Shown here one piece after another: positions 10,683 through 24,004 of a stretch of DNA of 64,000 bases. The stretch is from Cercis canadensis (Eukaryota > Streptophyta > Magnoliopsida > Fabales > Fabaceae). The position numbers and the translations under genes are program-made. How positions within the stretch are numbered: the stretch's first letter is position 1; each line of letters starts with the position of its first letter. The notes under the pieces were generated by a model, which ran no database searches, was not told the origin of the DNA, and worked only from the letters and a program-made list of their open reading frames with translations. The stretch lies in assembly GCA_003255065.1 (NCBI GenBank), contig QAOA01007136.1, positions 21,859 to 85,858 on the forward strand. The letters run 5' to 3'.

Positions 10683-13600
10683 TTATGGTGTACATTTTTG
10701 TGTGATTTTGTTGAACACTTTTTTGTAGACAACATTTATAGTCCTTGTTGTAGAACTCCCATTTGTATCGATTGCCAAAACTTTGAGGCCGCTCCTTGTT
10801 CGAACCCTTGAGAAAGCTACATATAGTTGTCCATGACTGAAGATTGGTTTTGGTAGATATAATCCAACATACGAAAGGGTTTGACCTTGACTTTTATTGA
10901 TTGACATAGCAAAGCAAACTTGTAGGGTGAATTGTCTTCTCTGTAATTTAAAAGGCATTTTCTTGTCAGAGGATGTCAGGTTCATCCTTGGTATGAACAC
11001 TTTTTCTCCAATGTTACTCCCAGAAATAACTTTTCCTTCTAGCACATATCTCCCAAGTTAGGTAATTATCAGTCTTGTTCCATTGCACAATCTATTTCGT
11101 TGATCTATGTTCCTTATTAACATGATAGGTACGCCCAGCTTTAGTACTAACCTGTGGTTTGGAAGGCCGGATGAGGTGATACCATTTAGGAATTCGGGTG
11201 TATGAATATCATCTAGTCCATTTCCCCACGATTTGCACCTACTGTCCGAACTCAAATAAATCTTTTCATCACCAGGCAATAAAGAAACCATATAATCATT
11301 GATTTTTCTTACCACTTCCAATGTAGGGGCTAGTATAGTTTTTTCTTGGCAGTATGTTAGATCTTGCATCTTTATTAGGAATCCAGGATAAGTCGACTCC
11401 ACAATATCATGAATTGGATCACCGCTACATCGTAGGGATAGGTCATCTGGTATCTGAATAATAGCTTCACCATCATTGGTATCTCCTGCTTCACCATCAC
11501 CAACCTTCAATATCCAATTGGAGAACTCTCTCAGCTCAACTGTGTGGGGATCTACAGACCCTATTTCCAATCTCATGTTTTTGGTTAGGTTTAAAACCTG
11601 CACAAATTTGGGGAAAAAAATATATGAATAGTCATACTCTACTAATGTTATACATAATGAATTTCAACCTGAGATTAGCACCTGAAAATGTTTCCATAGA
11701 TAAGAAGAGTTGATAGTTGCAACAACAATATCTTGTCTACTTCCACTGGGTATAACTGGGAGTATTTGTCTAAAGTCCCCACCTAGTACCACAACTTTAC
11801 CACCAAATGGCGTCTTTGCGGCTGCTGTATCTATATGCTTCAATATATCTCTAAGGGTTCTATCCAATGCCTCAAAACAATGTTTATGCGTCATAGGGGC
11901 CTCATCCCAAATGATCAACTTTGTAGCAGCTAATAGTTCTGACAGGGGCGTCCCTGGTTTTATGTTACAAAATGTATCCTCATTGACATTCAGAAGGATA
12001 CAAAATCTGGAATGTGCTGTTCTACCACCAGGAAGGAGAAGTGATGCAATACCACTTGAGGCGACTGTCAGTACTATCTTACCATTAGAACGTAAAGCTG
12101 CAGTTAGTGTTCTGTAGACAAATGTTTTTCCGGTTCCACCATAACCATAAAGAAAGAATTGACCACCATTCTTAGAAGAAACAGCTGACATGATTTTTGC
12201 AAAGACAGTCTTCTGCTCATCGGTAAGACTTGAGAATAATTTCATGTGCTCTTGTGTTAGCTTATCCCTATCATAGGCAGTCTCATAATGAATAAGTCTA
12301 TTATCTTCATATAAATCACCAAAATCATTTGCCAATGGAATTGGTGGATAGTCACGCAAGCTCTTGCTATAATTTCGTAACAACTTCTCTATCTCTGCCA
12401 GTGTGTGTTCTTTAACCTCATCGTCACTCATGGATAGCCCTGTGACAAAATTAGGTGTCAGAGTAATTATATTTGCATACTTTATTAGATAATATTTTGG
12501 TTTTGAAAAAATGCATCCTTATTTAAGTCGAATATATATTAGCAAATTCATATCGACATCAAATATATTTATTTCATAACATAATAAGTTTTACCTGGAT
12601 TATTGAATAGTCTGCGCCGTCTATGAATGATATCATCAGACATCAATTTCCACGTCTGTTCCCAGACTTGATCTGGCCTACATATACTATTTGATAGTAG
12701 GAGCGTGATGAATAAGCTCCTCAGGTAATGGCCAGTGCCCCATCCACTAGCTTCCTTTATACCTTCTGTAAATTCATTATCATAATCAAGAAGACCAATT
12801 GCATAACATGCTGCTTTAAATGTAGCATAGACAACCCCATTAATTGTTCTAATGTCTTTATAGCTTGTGCATCCTTTTTGAATGTTCAGCAAGAGCCTCA
12901 TATAATACAACTCACCAGTCCCGAGTGGAACATAATATAATCTCCCAACCGAAAACCCTTTCTTCCTTGGTAACCACTCTTTGGTATGTTGTTTATAGAC
13001 AAAGTAATTTGGGAACTCAGCATATATCAGATATCTAGCATGTGGATATTTCTTATTTGCCTCAAACCAAGTTAGAAATTTAGTCAATTTCATACTTGTT
13101 CTGTTCACAACATCATCAAGGTTTTCACTCTCCTGAAAGACAACAAACTGCTCATCTGGTAGATGAAATGATAGCCTTTCTACCGGCGGCTCTCGGTGGT
13201 GAATGTCAAACGAAAATATCCTCCACACTGCCTCACATGCAGAAATGAATCTGCAATCGTAATACATATTAATCTCATCCACCAAATGATTCTGTGAATT
13301 ATTTTCATTTAACTGGTAAAAAGCAGCCGTGATGCGATCGAACCCCTTATTTATGTATTTGAATAGATATTTAATTGCCCTCGATTGGTTACACCACTCA
13401 ATATTAATGTGTGCCTCATACTTCAGAAAGACATCTTTGTTATACGGAACAACAAACCTGTTCAAAAATGTATATATAATTAACTAAATACAGTTTATAT
13501 TTATAACTTATCTGAATCAAATAAACAACATGACATATGATAGATAAATGGTATTTACTCTTACCTGTTATCAAGTAGTACATCATTCTTATCAACGGAG

Positions 13601-15600
13601 TTGTCATCGTCCTTCCTTCTGTAGCAAGGGTATCCATCCTTATAAATCGATGTTCTATCTACAAATTTCTTAGGAAAGTGTCTCGTACATTTTTCGTCTC
13701 TCATACACGGTGATTTAGCATTGGCAGCACCACATGACCGTGCATCATGCAATCCCTAACAATTTCATATAATCTAGGATTTTCTTCTTTATTAGGGATC
13801 TCAGCAGATATTGTTTTGTCAATGTCATCGGGGGTGGGGTGCTTATGACCAGGGTGCAAGAATAACAATATATGAGCATGAGGCAAGCCATGCTTCTGAA
13901 ATTCGATCGTATATACCACTGTAAAAAAATTATTATTATAACACATTACAGAGTATATATATAACAATTAATGAATACAATTACTTTCCTAGTCATAAAA
14001 TTGTCTGACTTTTTGTATATAAGTTAAGAAAATGGATATACATACTTGATTTGACCTTTCCAAAATATTCCCCTTGCTTTAAATTCCTAATAAGCTCGTC
14101 CAGTTTGATTTTAAAGACTCTGGATACAATGTCAGGCTTGTCTTCAGCACCGAGACCTCTTTCTTTAATGTAACGTTGTATCTCAAGCCATCCTAGATTA
14201 CATGTAAATGTGATAAATAAATCTGGATATCTAGCCCAAAGGCATATAGACATGCAGTCTTGGTAATTCTGGAACATATACCTTACTCCACCAGTAAAAG
14301 AAGACGGCAAGACTATACGTTTACCCACAAATGATCCAATAGTATCCCCGCTCAAGACACACTCAGTGAGACCTTTGTACAATTCTGCTCTTAGTATGGT
14401 CTCATCCTGATATATCTCAATCTAGATGACTCAACCATTGTGAATGCATCAACCAAAAACTGTTGAAATAATTTTCTTGATAAGAGTAACGTGTGAGCTT
14501 CATCGTTTCTTTCCATGAGCCTAAATGCAAAGAATTCCCTCATTGAAACTCTCACCCTCTTGGCAGTTTCAGTTATAATTGATCTTCTCAAAATGATGTC
14601 ATCTCTATATCCATCTTCTGCATATAGAAATAATAGGGGATACTGTAATGCGAGATATGCATGATGAATTTTGCATATCCTTTGTAGTTCTCCGGACTTA
14701 GCTTTTATTATAATATCTCTGTTATTCTCAAGACTATCAATATCTCCAACTATTAGTACAGCAACTTCATTTGAAGTAGGCTTGTTGTATGTCCTACCAT
14801 CAGCTTCATGTTTAGCAATAAGCCTCATCCTTACATTGGTGAATGGGTTGCTTTGATAACGATCCCTTGCATTCCTGAATACCTTTGCTAAGACATTGTG
14901 CTCGTCAATCATTTTCTTTAAGTTTTCGACAAAAGTAGGATCCAGTTTATCAGCACTTGCTTCGGATCGATTGCATAAAAAAATACAGATTGTTTAGTAA
15001 TATGAAATATTGAATATTGAATATAGTCAATGACATAATTTAGTATGGATAGAATACTCCTCACAATATAGATATATTATGCAAGTTAGATTCTCTAATA
15101 ACGAATTTAAGACAATTAGTTAAGATAAATGAATATCAAATCACTTTAGTTTACCTGTATGCTCGTATATGATGAAATACATCATTTTCTGTATCATAAA
15201 TATACATATGTGCAAATTTAGGGTCTGACCCTTCATTTGGAAGCAAGCTACCTAGTAAGTGAAAATTCTAACCACCCATTCGGAACATCTTGATTCCTCG
15301 TTCCATATTTAATGAGTTATCTACTCTACCACCGAGTGATGTGAAAGAAAACATCATTTTGTAAGCCCGAATATTCTGAATAAAGTTGTTCCTTCTCCCA
15401 TCAGTACCATCCAACAAATTCAATAATGTACTGGGAGGATTTTCCAATAATGGCAACTGAATTTTTCCCTGATGACAACACATCCCGAACTTAGGCTTCT
15501 TTGATCTCTTATATTTTTTTAACCTTTCATTATGCCAATGTAATGCGCCACAAAACTCACAATTCCATGTGGAATCTCCAATATCATAATAGGCGATAGT
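10683..15600 (-). pseudogene. Helitron Rep/PIF1-like helicase, disrupted
   Basis: Reading the minus strand from 15600: a zinc-finger-like segment (CEFCGALHWHNERLKK), the Helitron-like N domain (14912-14391), the HUH endonuclease with its HxH motif in GLPHAHIL (about 13870), a tyrosine segment KYLFKYINKG (about 13350), and a PIF1-type SF1 helicase with Walker A GYGGTGKT (about 12145), Walker B IIWDEAPM (about 11910) and GGDFRQILPV. The C-terminal helicase motif region includes NKSQGQTL. Introns at about 15154, 14047, 13565, 12594 and 11665 have usable GT-AG sites. Breaks: in-frame TAG at 15268-15270, a frameshift near 14390, a one-base loss near 13736-13739, and TAA at 11058-11060. Helitron Rep-helicases drive rolling-circle-like transposition; this copy is dead. 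Confidence 0.88.
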
Positions 15601-15884
15601 TTGTGTATTTGGTCATTACGATAAAATTATATGATTAGTATTTATGTACAGTATGTAAGAATGAGGTGTTTAAGAATATACTGTATTTATTTCATACCTG
15701 GATGTGTATCATCATTGCTACAGTTCTGATTTTCATACATTGTATTAGTTTCTATGTCATCCATTTCTTCATCTATCAAATCTGTTGTAAATGACATCAT
15801 ATTATACACCGTCGTATTTAAGCTAATATAAAAATGCATACATGATTATCATAGATTATCACACGTATTTGTCTGTGTTAACTC

Positions 15885-16790
15885 TATCGATTGGTCAATG
15901 GTGTCCATTTGATTGCCAACTTCTATTAAATTCTCAACATTAGCAGTATTGTGATAATCTAGTACATTTGATTGTAACGATTGCATGATCTTACTTCCAT
16001 GATGATACGGGGGTGTATTCTCTGTATTGTTAAGTCACATTAAATAAATACTATAGATATGAAAAAATATAAATATATAACTTGTATGCATGTCTTACTC
16101 ATACTAACTATTGTCTTTGTCATGAGATCTGTGACGCTTTTGCCTAATAATATTAATTCTTGAAGCTCATGATTCTTTAAAAACTTGTGGTGTAGGCAGA
16201 CCTGTGTAATTTTGAGTTTGCATATGAAAGTGTATTTTTCTTCAATCATCATGAGGGCATTAAATGTAAATATAATATATATCAACAACATACTATCTTA
16301 GGTACCTGTTTGGGTGACACGTGTTGCTGCATCTGTGGTAGATATTTGAACATGATTGTCAACTTGTGTTAAATTATCAACATTAGCAGTATTGTGATAA
16401 TTTGGCACATTTGATTGTAACGTTTGCATGATCCTACTTCCATGATGAGACGGGGGTGTATTTTCTATATCGTTAAGTCACATTAAATAAATATTATAGA
16501 TACGAAAAAAGATAACTATATAAATTGTACGCATGTCTTACTTATACTAACCCTTATCTTTGTCATGAGATCTTTGACGCTTTTGTCTGATAATAATAAT
16601 TCTTGAAGCTCGTGAATCTTTAAAAAATTGTGGTGTAGGTAGACCTGTGTAATTTTGATATTGCATATGAAAGTATATTTTTCTTCGATCATCAATGAGG
16701 GCATTCAACGTAAATAGAATATATATCAACAACATACTATCTTAAGTAGCTATTTGGGTGACACGTATTGATGCATCTGTGGTTGATATT
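15885..16790 (-). repeat. Tandem duplication inside the Helitron, unit about 440 bp
   Basis: Two diverged tandem copies (about 15885-16330 and 16330-16790) share 'cattagcagtattgtgataa', 'acgggggtgtatt', 'gttaagtcacattaaataaa' and the block ending 'catactatctta'. The duplication appears to repeat an intron-exon unit of the N-terminal region. Confidence 0.75.
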
Positions 16791-16945
16791 TGAACATCTT
16801 TTTCTGTCACATTCCTTATATCAGCAGTATCATCGAATTCTAGTCTATTAATCTGAAATGATTGTAGAATCATGCATCCTTTACTCATATATCGACCACC
16901 ATATGCTTAAGCTGTCTTTGTTATTGATTTACTTTTTCCTGTAAA

Positions 16946-16947
16946 AA

Positions 16948-16988
<41 letters not shown>
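16946..16988. repeat. (AT)n microsatellite
   Basis: About 40 bp of uninterrupted TA dinucleotides. Confidence 0.9.
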
Positions 16989-16993
<5 letters not shown>

Positions 16994-18700
16994 ATGTTCA
17001 TACGTATATCATTTAAACTGTGTAAATTTGATTAGTAGATAACACCACCTGTTAGTTGACCCCTCTGATGGTTTCCTCTTACTACTGACGATAATGCTTC
17101 CTTAGGAAGATAATCTCCCCACGATGGTGAGGGGGTATTTTCTGCCAATTATATAAGGTCGTTCCACATTACTATAGTTTTAAAAAAATGGATTGTAATG
17201 ATAATGTAAATGACTAAAGTAATATGTTATATAAGAACCTTTCCAAAATGCAAAGTTTGAAACATTACCAACATTGGTATTTGATGTAGGTGTGCTTGTC
17301 TGAGACCTCATTATTCCACGTGGAGTATATTGTAGACTATTTATAAAAGTTTTCATTAGTTTATATTAGTAGATAGTTAGATAATTAAAAGATAAACAAA
17401 TCAAAACTTTGATAAAATTAGTGTATATTTGAAACGTTGAACAAACAATAATAATTTGATACATACCTTATTTGATTGGAAGAAATATTTCTGGCACATC
17501 TGTCATGTCTGATATGATTTATTTGACTTGGAATAATAGGTGATGGTGTAAGCTGACCACTGTTTATCTGTATCGGATTTAACTTCGGGGTACAAAAGGG
17601 GTTTGCAGGAGAATGAGAGATTACATTATTATCGTTAGGATAAGAATCCATCGCCTTTTTTCCCCTATCTTGTGTTTTTGATGGTGTAATACATTCAGTA
17701 ATAACCTCAACAAACTTTCTCTTTATCACTGGTCTCTGGATATCTCCACCAACAGGAGTGTCAATGCTTCTTAATATTGGAGACACAGTCATGGGCAATT
17801 TGTTTAGTAGAGGTACCACAATTGATGTATTATTTGATCCTAATATTGATTCATGGTGTCGTGTATCAATCAGACTTGGAGTAAGAACTGTATTTAATCA
17901 ATGATAAAACCATGTTTGATAAAAATAACTAAATAAAAATTGGAAGAATTAAATGCACATAGAATAGAAATTACCATTACTGATATCACAAAAAGGCACT
18001 CTTATACTCTCCTTGCCCATTATAGAAATACTTGATTCTTCATTAATCGATCCTGATAATATCATACATATATTTCAGATAAAAATAGTTTAAACAATAC
18101 TAAATATCAAATTCAACAATCTGATTTTAAAAGTACGATCAAATTACTAATATGAAGATAAGTGTATTTATCAAACGGTGAAAACATATACATATGGAAG
18201 AATTTTTACCTAATTGGTTAAGTGCCTTGTTTTTTTCATATTGGTTGTTCGTCATTGGATGATGGCCACTTGGACTCTTGCAACTTTCTTGTTTCTTTTT
18301 CCATGTCATTTTTTTAGATAATTCTATGTAGATGGTAAATAAATCGGATTAATGAACATCTCTAAAAAACACAAGCTAAATATAAGGCTTTAATACATGC
18401 CCCATTATATAAACAAATATGGAGCGGATATCATTCCTAACATTTAAATAAAACACATTTCACATCAAATCAAAATTATATATGTTGAAATAGAGACAGA
18501 CATACAGATAGGTGGATTTTTCATATTTATTCCATTGAACAAATAAACTATTATATAGAACCTTAAACTGCTCGAGTATAATATATAAAATGACATATAG
18601 ATGTGAACCTAATAAAAAGTATATACCTTCAATTTCAAGATAAATAGTAAAAATAACAATAAAATTCACAAGTGATAAACTTACATTGAATTCAAATGGT

Positions 18701-19481
18701 GCACTTTTGGTTATGATTTGTTATTTTATGAAATAAATGAAAGTAAGGAGCCATGTGCTTAAATACAAACTTTTTATTTAGTTTCGGTTTTTGGTAAGAT
18801 TCACCAAGTAGAATCAATTATTTAGTTGACTACAATTATAAATATAGAGAGGGAATTCATTTTTTCTTTTGAATGTCAAATAAAGAACCTTATAGTTTGA
18901 GAACTGTAACCATCATGACCCAAATGGTCCTTGCAACATAAACAAAATAGGAAAACTCAACATTTTATGTGTTAAAGAGTAATATAGATAATAGAAAACT
19001 AAATTATAGATATAGATAATAAAAAAGTATACACCATAGTAAGAATCATAATTGAAAAACACACAACAATATAAAAAATGTGAGACAGGGAAAGCACAAT
19101 AAGAGGGGGAGACACATGAACCTTTTTTCTCTTGGAAAACCAAAGTAGAAAAGTCTATTCATCATACGAAATGACAAATCTAAGGTATATGATTTATTTT
19201 ACCTTCTACTGGTTTGCACAGATAATGAAATTTAGCATTTTCCCCTCTTCAATCAAGAGAGACATGGTAAGGAAGGCGTGCATCTTCTATAATTTTTAAA
19301 ATTTGTCCAACTATGGTTAGATGCAATTATGTGCTTGAATTGAATTTGGACACCAAATGATGATCACAACTATGGTGAAAAAATAGAAAGTTGCAACCAC
19401 AGAGAAGAAAAAATTATGCAACAAATGAAGGAAAAGTTAATATCTCATCGGCATCCATTGTGTGAAATTAAGCAAAAAAAA
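18701..19481. other. Spacer left of the assembly join
   Basis: AT-rich sequence with no recognisable gene. The Helitron 5' end may lie in its first part. It stops at the single N at 19482. Confidence 0.4.
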
Positions 19482-19482
19482 N
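19482..19482. other. Single-N assembly join
   Basis: An N separates non-coding sequence from an abruptly starting Copia pol frame. Unlike the other three Ns there is no duplicated flank, so sequence may be missing here. Confidence 0.8.
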
Positions 19483-21189
19483 CAACCAGCCATGCAGCAG
19501 CTGACCGAATTGCCCCAAAACTTGGGAGACTTTCCAATTGCAATCAGAAAAGGGGTAAGGGCATGTACAAAACACCCTATTTCCAAATTTGTGTCATATG
19601 AACAGCTATCTCCTAGTTTTCATGCTTTCACCACTGACCTCTCCAAGACAGCAATTCCTAAAGACATATATGAAGCAGTCACTAAACCTGAATGGAAGCA
19701 TGCTGTTTTGGAAGAGATGAGGGCACTTGAGAAAAATGGCACTTGGGAATTCAGGGACCTACCTATTGGTAAGAAGACAGTTGGATGTAAATGGCTGTTT
19801 ACTATTAAATATAAAGGTGATGGCAGCATAGATAGGTATAAAGCTAGACTGGTTGCAAGGGGATTCACTCAAACCTATGGCATTGACTACCAGGAGACAT
19901 TTGCACCTGTAGCAAAACTCAACACAGTGAGGGTGCTGTTTTCATTGGCAGCAAACTTAGACTGGCCTCTCCATCAGCTAGATGTGAAGAATGCTTTTCT
20001 TAATGGAGTGCTGAATGAGGAAGTCTACATGAATATACCTCCCGGGTTTGAGGGACCAAAAGGGAAGGTCTGCAGATTAAAAAAGGCTCTTTATGGGCTG
20101 AAACAATCCCCAAGAGCATGGTTTGAGAAACTTGTGAGGGTTGTGAAGAATAGAGGGTACTGCCAAGCTCAAACCGATCACACCATGTTCTTTAAGCACT
20201 CATTAGGAGGTAAGATTACTATCCTCATTGTGTATGTGGATGATATGATTATAACAGGGAATGATCTAGCTGAAATCAGTTCATTAAAGAATTATCTCAG
20301 CAAGATATTTGAGCTTAAAGACCTAGGACCTCTAAAATACTTCCTAGGGATGGAGGTAGCAAGGAACCATACTGGCATTTCAATCTCACAGCGAAAATAT
20401 GTGCTGGATTTATTGCAAGAAACTGGAATGATGGGCTGTAAACCAGCTGACACCCCTATGGAACCTAATAAGAAGTTAGGGGGAGAAGAGGATGGCAAAG
20501 ATGCTGATAAAGGGAGGTATCAACGGCTTGTGGGAAAACTCATATACCTTGCACACACACGGCCTGACATTACATTTGCAGTAAGCGTGGTGAGCCAATT
20601 CATGCATTCTCCTAAGGAAGGTCACATGGATGCAGTGTACAGAATTTTGAGGTACTTAAAGAGCACTCCAGGGAAGGGACTGTATTTTAGAAAAGGAAGG
20701 CAGAAACATGTTGAAATATTCACTGATGCAGATTGGGCAGGGTCAGTAACTGATAGGCGCTCCACTTCAGGTTATTGTACTTATGTGTGGGGAAATCTAG
20801 TGACATGGAGAAGTAAAAAGCAAGCTGTTGTAGCCAGAAGTACTGCAGAGGCAGAATTTCGGGCCTTAGCACATGGGGTTTGCGAGGGTATTTGGCTAAA
20901 AAGAATACTAAAGGAACTTCGGGTTCCTATACCTCTACCCATAACCTTATATTGTGACAACCAAGCAGCAGTCAACATAGCCCACAATCCAGTCCATCAT
21001 GACAGAACTAACCATGTAGAGATTGACAGACACTTCATTAAAGAAAAGGTTGATAATGGGTTTATTAGTCTAAGATATCTGCCCACAAAGCAGCAGGTAG
21101 CTGATCTTCTTACCAAGAGCCTTCCTAGACCACGGGTTGAAGAATTAACAAGCAAGCTGGGCATAATCAATATCTATGCCTCAGCTTGA
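19483..21189 (+). pseudogene. Ty1/Copia pol, 3' part (reverse transcriptase and RNase H)
   Basis: A continuous frame of about 568 residues covers the region just before RT (IRKGVRACTKHPISKFVSY), the complete Copia RT domain (WKHAVLEEMRALEKNGTW, then KARLVARGFTQ, QLDVKNAFLNG and the catalytic YVDD at 20233-20244) and RNase H (DADWAGS, RSTSGYC, STAEAEFRAL, then VADLLTKSLP). The frame closes with TGA at 21187-21189, immediately before the polypurine tract and 3' LTR. Gag, protease, integrase and a 5' LTR are missing; the frame starts at the N at 19482, so the truncation may be biological or an assembly loss. The open frame suggests a young insertion. It is listed as a pseudogene because the element is incomplete here. 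Confidence 0.93.
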
Positions 21190-21196
21190 GGGGGAG
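21188..21196 (+). other. Copia polypurine tract
   Basis: GAGGGGGAG lies directly before the TG that opens the LTR, the standard position for priming plus-strand DNA synthesis. Confidence 0.85.
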
Positions 21197-21452
21197 TGTT
21201 GGAAATCCCGGATATTAAGGGAGGAAATTAAGGGATAGCTAATTGAATTCAATCAGCTGGAGTTACTGTATTTAATCAGCTGTAGTTAATTGTATTTATT
21301 AGGATAGCTGACTAGGGATAATTAATGTAAATAGAATCCCTTAGATTAGGCTATTGCTTATAATTAGGAATTGATTGCTGTCATCAATTCCTATATATGT
21401 AAAGTCTGGTTGTCAATAGCAGTAAGAGAGAAATTATTCTCAGATTTTTACA
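21197..21452 (+). repeat. Copia 3' LTR
   Basis: 256 bp from TGTTGGAAATCC to TTTTTACA, with canonical TG...CA ends, directly following the polypurine tract. The 'ctatatatgtaaag' segment is a candidate TATA region. No second copy is in the window. Confidence 0.85.
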
Positions 21453-22390
21453 AACACCTAAAGCGTACTCCAAATGCCCTAGTTGTTAAGTAGCACAATT
21501 ACTGATACAGCTTACAGGCCGCAATCATAGGCCAAATCCAGAAAATCTACTCAGAGAATAGCAAACTAAACTACAAAAAACCTAATAAGCAAACTGCCAA
21601 CAGTTATTCCTAGATTAACTGTTTTTCTTCAATGCACTATAGCATCAGGCTTAAAAGAAGATAAACCTCAACCAACCAGAAGCCTAAAGTTTCAATATCA
21701 TGTTGCATAAGTTTGGCTTCAATACATTCGCATCCCTAAAACTTTTAGACCAGTTTCAATTGAAACTATATTTTCTTTTGATTTTGTTTCCAAAAAGAAA
21801 AAAGGCTAAAGTTAGCAAATTGCCATCCCTGATAAGATTATTGTTTATATAAATGACACACCTACCAGCCTGTACCCTACACATAAAACAGAAAATCAAA
21901 AACTGCTAATGCAAATTGCCAATTCATCACAAAACAATATAGTCATGGAGCAACAAGCTTCAGTTGCCCAGTCCTTCGAACACTCAGCCATTGCATTCCC
22001 AGCCAGACAAGAGAGGTCACACAGCTCTCCCTTTTTGCTATTCTTGACTCTCAAAGCCCGGGTAGTACTCCAAGGGTTGTCCGAGAGCTTTCACAATTGG
22101 GGGCTGCTCTCCAGGATCAGGGAATAGAAACAGAGGAACTGGACAGCTATGATAGTGAACTAGTTAATGCAGAACAAGAGACAAATGCTGTTTCTGATCC
22201 CTTATCTGATACAGAGGCGATGAAGAACATGAAAAGAAGTTGGGTCCCAAAGAGGAGGACGACCTTGCCAGCCTCTTGCAACTTTTTGGAGTTAATGCAC
22301 AGGCAGTAGAACATATAAAGAGACTAGCCCTTTTTCTAGCCAGAAAATCAGTATTTTATGCTGAGGTTTCCTAATGAAAAGACAGAAGGT
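21453..22390. other. Unassigned sequence between Copia and LINE
   Basis: Short frames at 21909-22310 contain acidic, glutamine-rich text but no domain I recognise. They could belong to the degenerate upstream part of the LINE that follows. Confidence 0.35.
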
Positions 22391-22399
22391 GGTAGAGCT

Positions 22400-23622
22400 A
22401 GTTAGAGTTTGAGGGGTTTTGACTCTCATTCGAGACTGCCCTGAGGGATTTAGTAGCTCTATCTAATGCACAATTTACTTGGTCAGTTACCAGAGGTAAA
22501 GCGATTTCATCTCAGCTGGATAGATTTTTGTTTCTTGGTGCTTGGGATGAGTGCTTTCCAGATCTAGTCCCAAATGGGTGGGATGTCAACCCAGCAATCA
22601 TTGTGACTCATTCTAGTCACTGAAAAGGTTATCTCTCAAGAATATGCTCCTTTAGACCACCACTAATCTCCCTCAAGGTGGGCAATGGCTCTCGTATTAG
22701 ATTTAAGGAGGACTTTTGGGTGGGGGACATTCCTTTTGCAGAGGCTTTTCATCGCCTTTACCGCCTTCCCTCTTTCCATAATTCCCCATCCATGATTTCT
22801 TTAGCTTCCAAATTTTCAATTTTGCATGGAACTTCAATTTATTCAGGAACCTATATGAGAGGGAGACTTCTGAATTGCAATCTCTTCTACTTCTACTTGA
22901 TTCTTTTCATATGATCTCTAATTCAGATAAGAGGGAATGCACTCTTGATTCTACGGTGTGTATTCTTGTAAGTCGTATTTTCAGTTTCTCACCCATTCTT
23001 TGAATAGAGTGGCTTTTGTCCTTGATAAGCCCCTTTAGAAATACAAAGCTCCTAGTAGGGTTAAATCTTTCATTTGGACAATGGTACTCAACAGGATTAA
23101 TACTAATGATTGGTTGCATACTCCTAGGCCAAATTAAGCTTTGTCTCCTGATATGTGTGTGATGCATAGATCTAACTCTTGCCCAGCAGCCACATGCATT
23201 TGGAATAGGCCTTTTGGTGCGTTTGGTAAAGCTTGGGTGTGCCCTCAAAGTACAGAGCAGCTCCTTTTGATTGGATTTCAAGGTTTTGCAGAAAAAAACA
23301 AGGAAAAGCTTTACGGCAGTGTGCTATGTATGCTACTCTCACAATGCTCGGATTGTCAAGGAGAACTATTTGTCCTTAGATTTACTGTGGGATAGATTGT
23401 GTTCACGGCTTCTCTCTGATGCTATGCACATGGTCTTTAAAAAAATATTCTTAACTTCTATGCAAACAGAATGGAGAGCCATCCTATTTTGATGTTTTTC
23501 CTATGTATTTTTTCTTTTCTACTTTTGCTGTGTTTTCTTTTGTTTATTGAGGATTTCTTATCCTCCTCCTTTGCATCCCTCCTTTCTTTCTAATGAATTT
23601 CTTCTTCTATAAAACAAAAAAA
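22400..23622 (+). pseudogene. Degenerate L1-type LINE fragments
   Basis: Pieces of a plant non-LTR retrotransposon in several frames: an endonuclease tail (FTWSVTRGKAISSQLDRFLF, about 22460-22540), then RT-downstream text (GNGSRIRFKEDFWVGD, about 22680), then zf-RVT-type sequence (NRINTNDWLHTPRPN, about 23090-23140). The RT core itself is not present. The 3' end is an A-rich tract near 23611-23622 after a pyrimidine-rich 3' UTR. Many stops and frameshifts make it non-functional. Confidence 0.75.
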
Positions 23623-23625
23623 AAA

Positions 23626-24000
23626 TGAAGCTGAGGATCAAAGAATTATTGTATATTTTGCTTGAGATAAGCATCTTGAATAAATCCATTTGATACATGG
23701 ATCCTTTCATATTAAAAAATATGTCACTTATGTTAGGGATCTTTTAACTAAGCATAAAATTGGTGGTAAATTTACAATGTAAAGATGGAACCCAAAAAAA
23801 TTATTATATAAGAAAAACACTTCAAGGTCAAACTTGAAACTAGTGCCAAAGCTTAGGGAATAGGGACAGAAGTATATTTTAGCCTGCACGCATTCATTAA
23901 GACCACTTCTTCACCTGTTTTATGTCTTTCAAGCTACAGTATTCTCCCTGAGATTTTCAAAACTATGTTGTTTTTAACCTCTCAGCAGTACACCTACGAA
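23626..24000. other. Intergenic, nothing recognised
   Basis: AT-rich sequence without open frames of note or repeats visible by eye. Confidence 0.4.
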
Positions 24001-24004
24001 TTAA

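Larger units (their letters stand above)
15601..18310 (-). pseudogene. N-terminal exons of the Helitron protein (degenerate)
   Basis: Several short minus-strand exons are plausible upstream of the Rep domain. One at about 17819-17472 is Pro/Ser-rich and ends at a clean donor; another near 18309-18210 begins MTWKKKQESC. The region is low in conserved domains, as is usual for the N-terminal part of plant Helitron proteins, and includes a duplicated block (separate entry). Exon joins are inference. Confidence 0.45.
10284..18700 (-). mobile_element. Decayed Helitron; 3' end defined, 5' end unresolved
   Basis: Minus-strand element encoding a Rep-helicase (separate entry). The 3' terminus is textbook: a GC-rich hairpin, a 7-nt spacer AATAGTA, then CTAG followed by T, so the element ends at 10284 and was inserted before a T. 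The coding exons run from about 18310 down to 10683. The 5' TC end must lie upstream of 18310, but several TC dinucleotides are possible and none is compelling, so 18700 is a placeholder. The reading frame is broken several times, so this copy cannot be autonomous. Confidence 0.8.
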
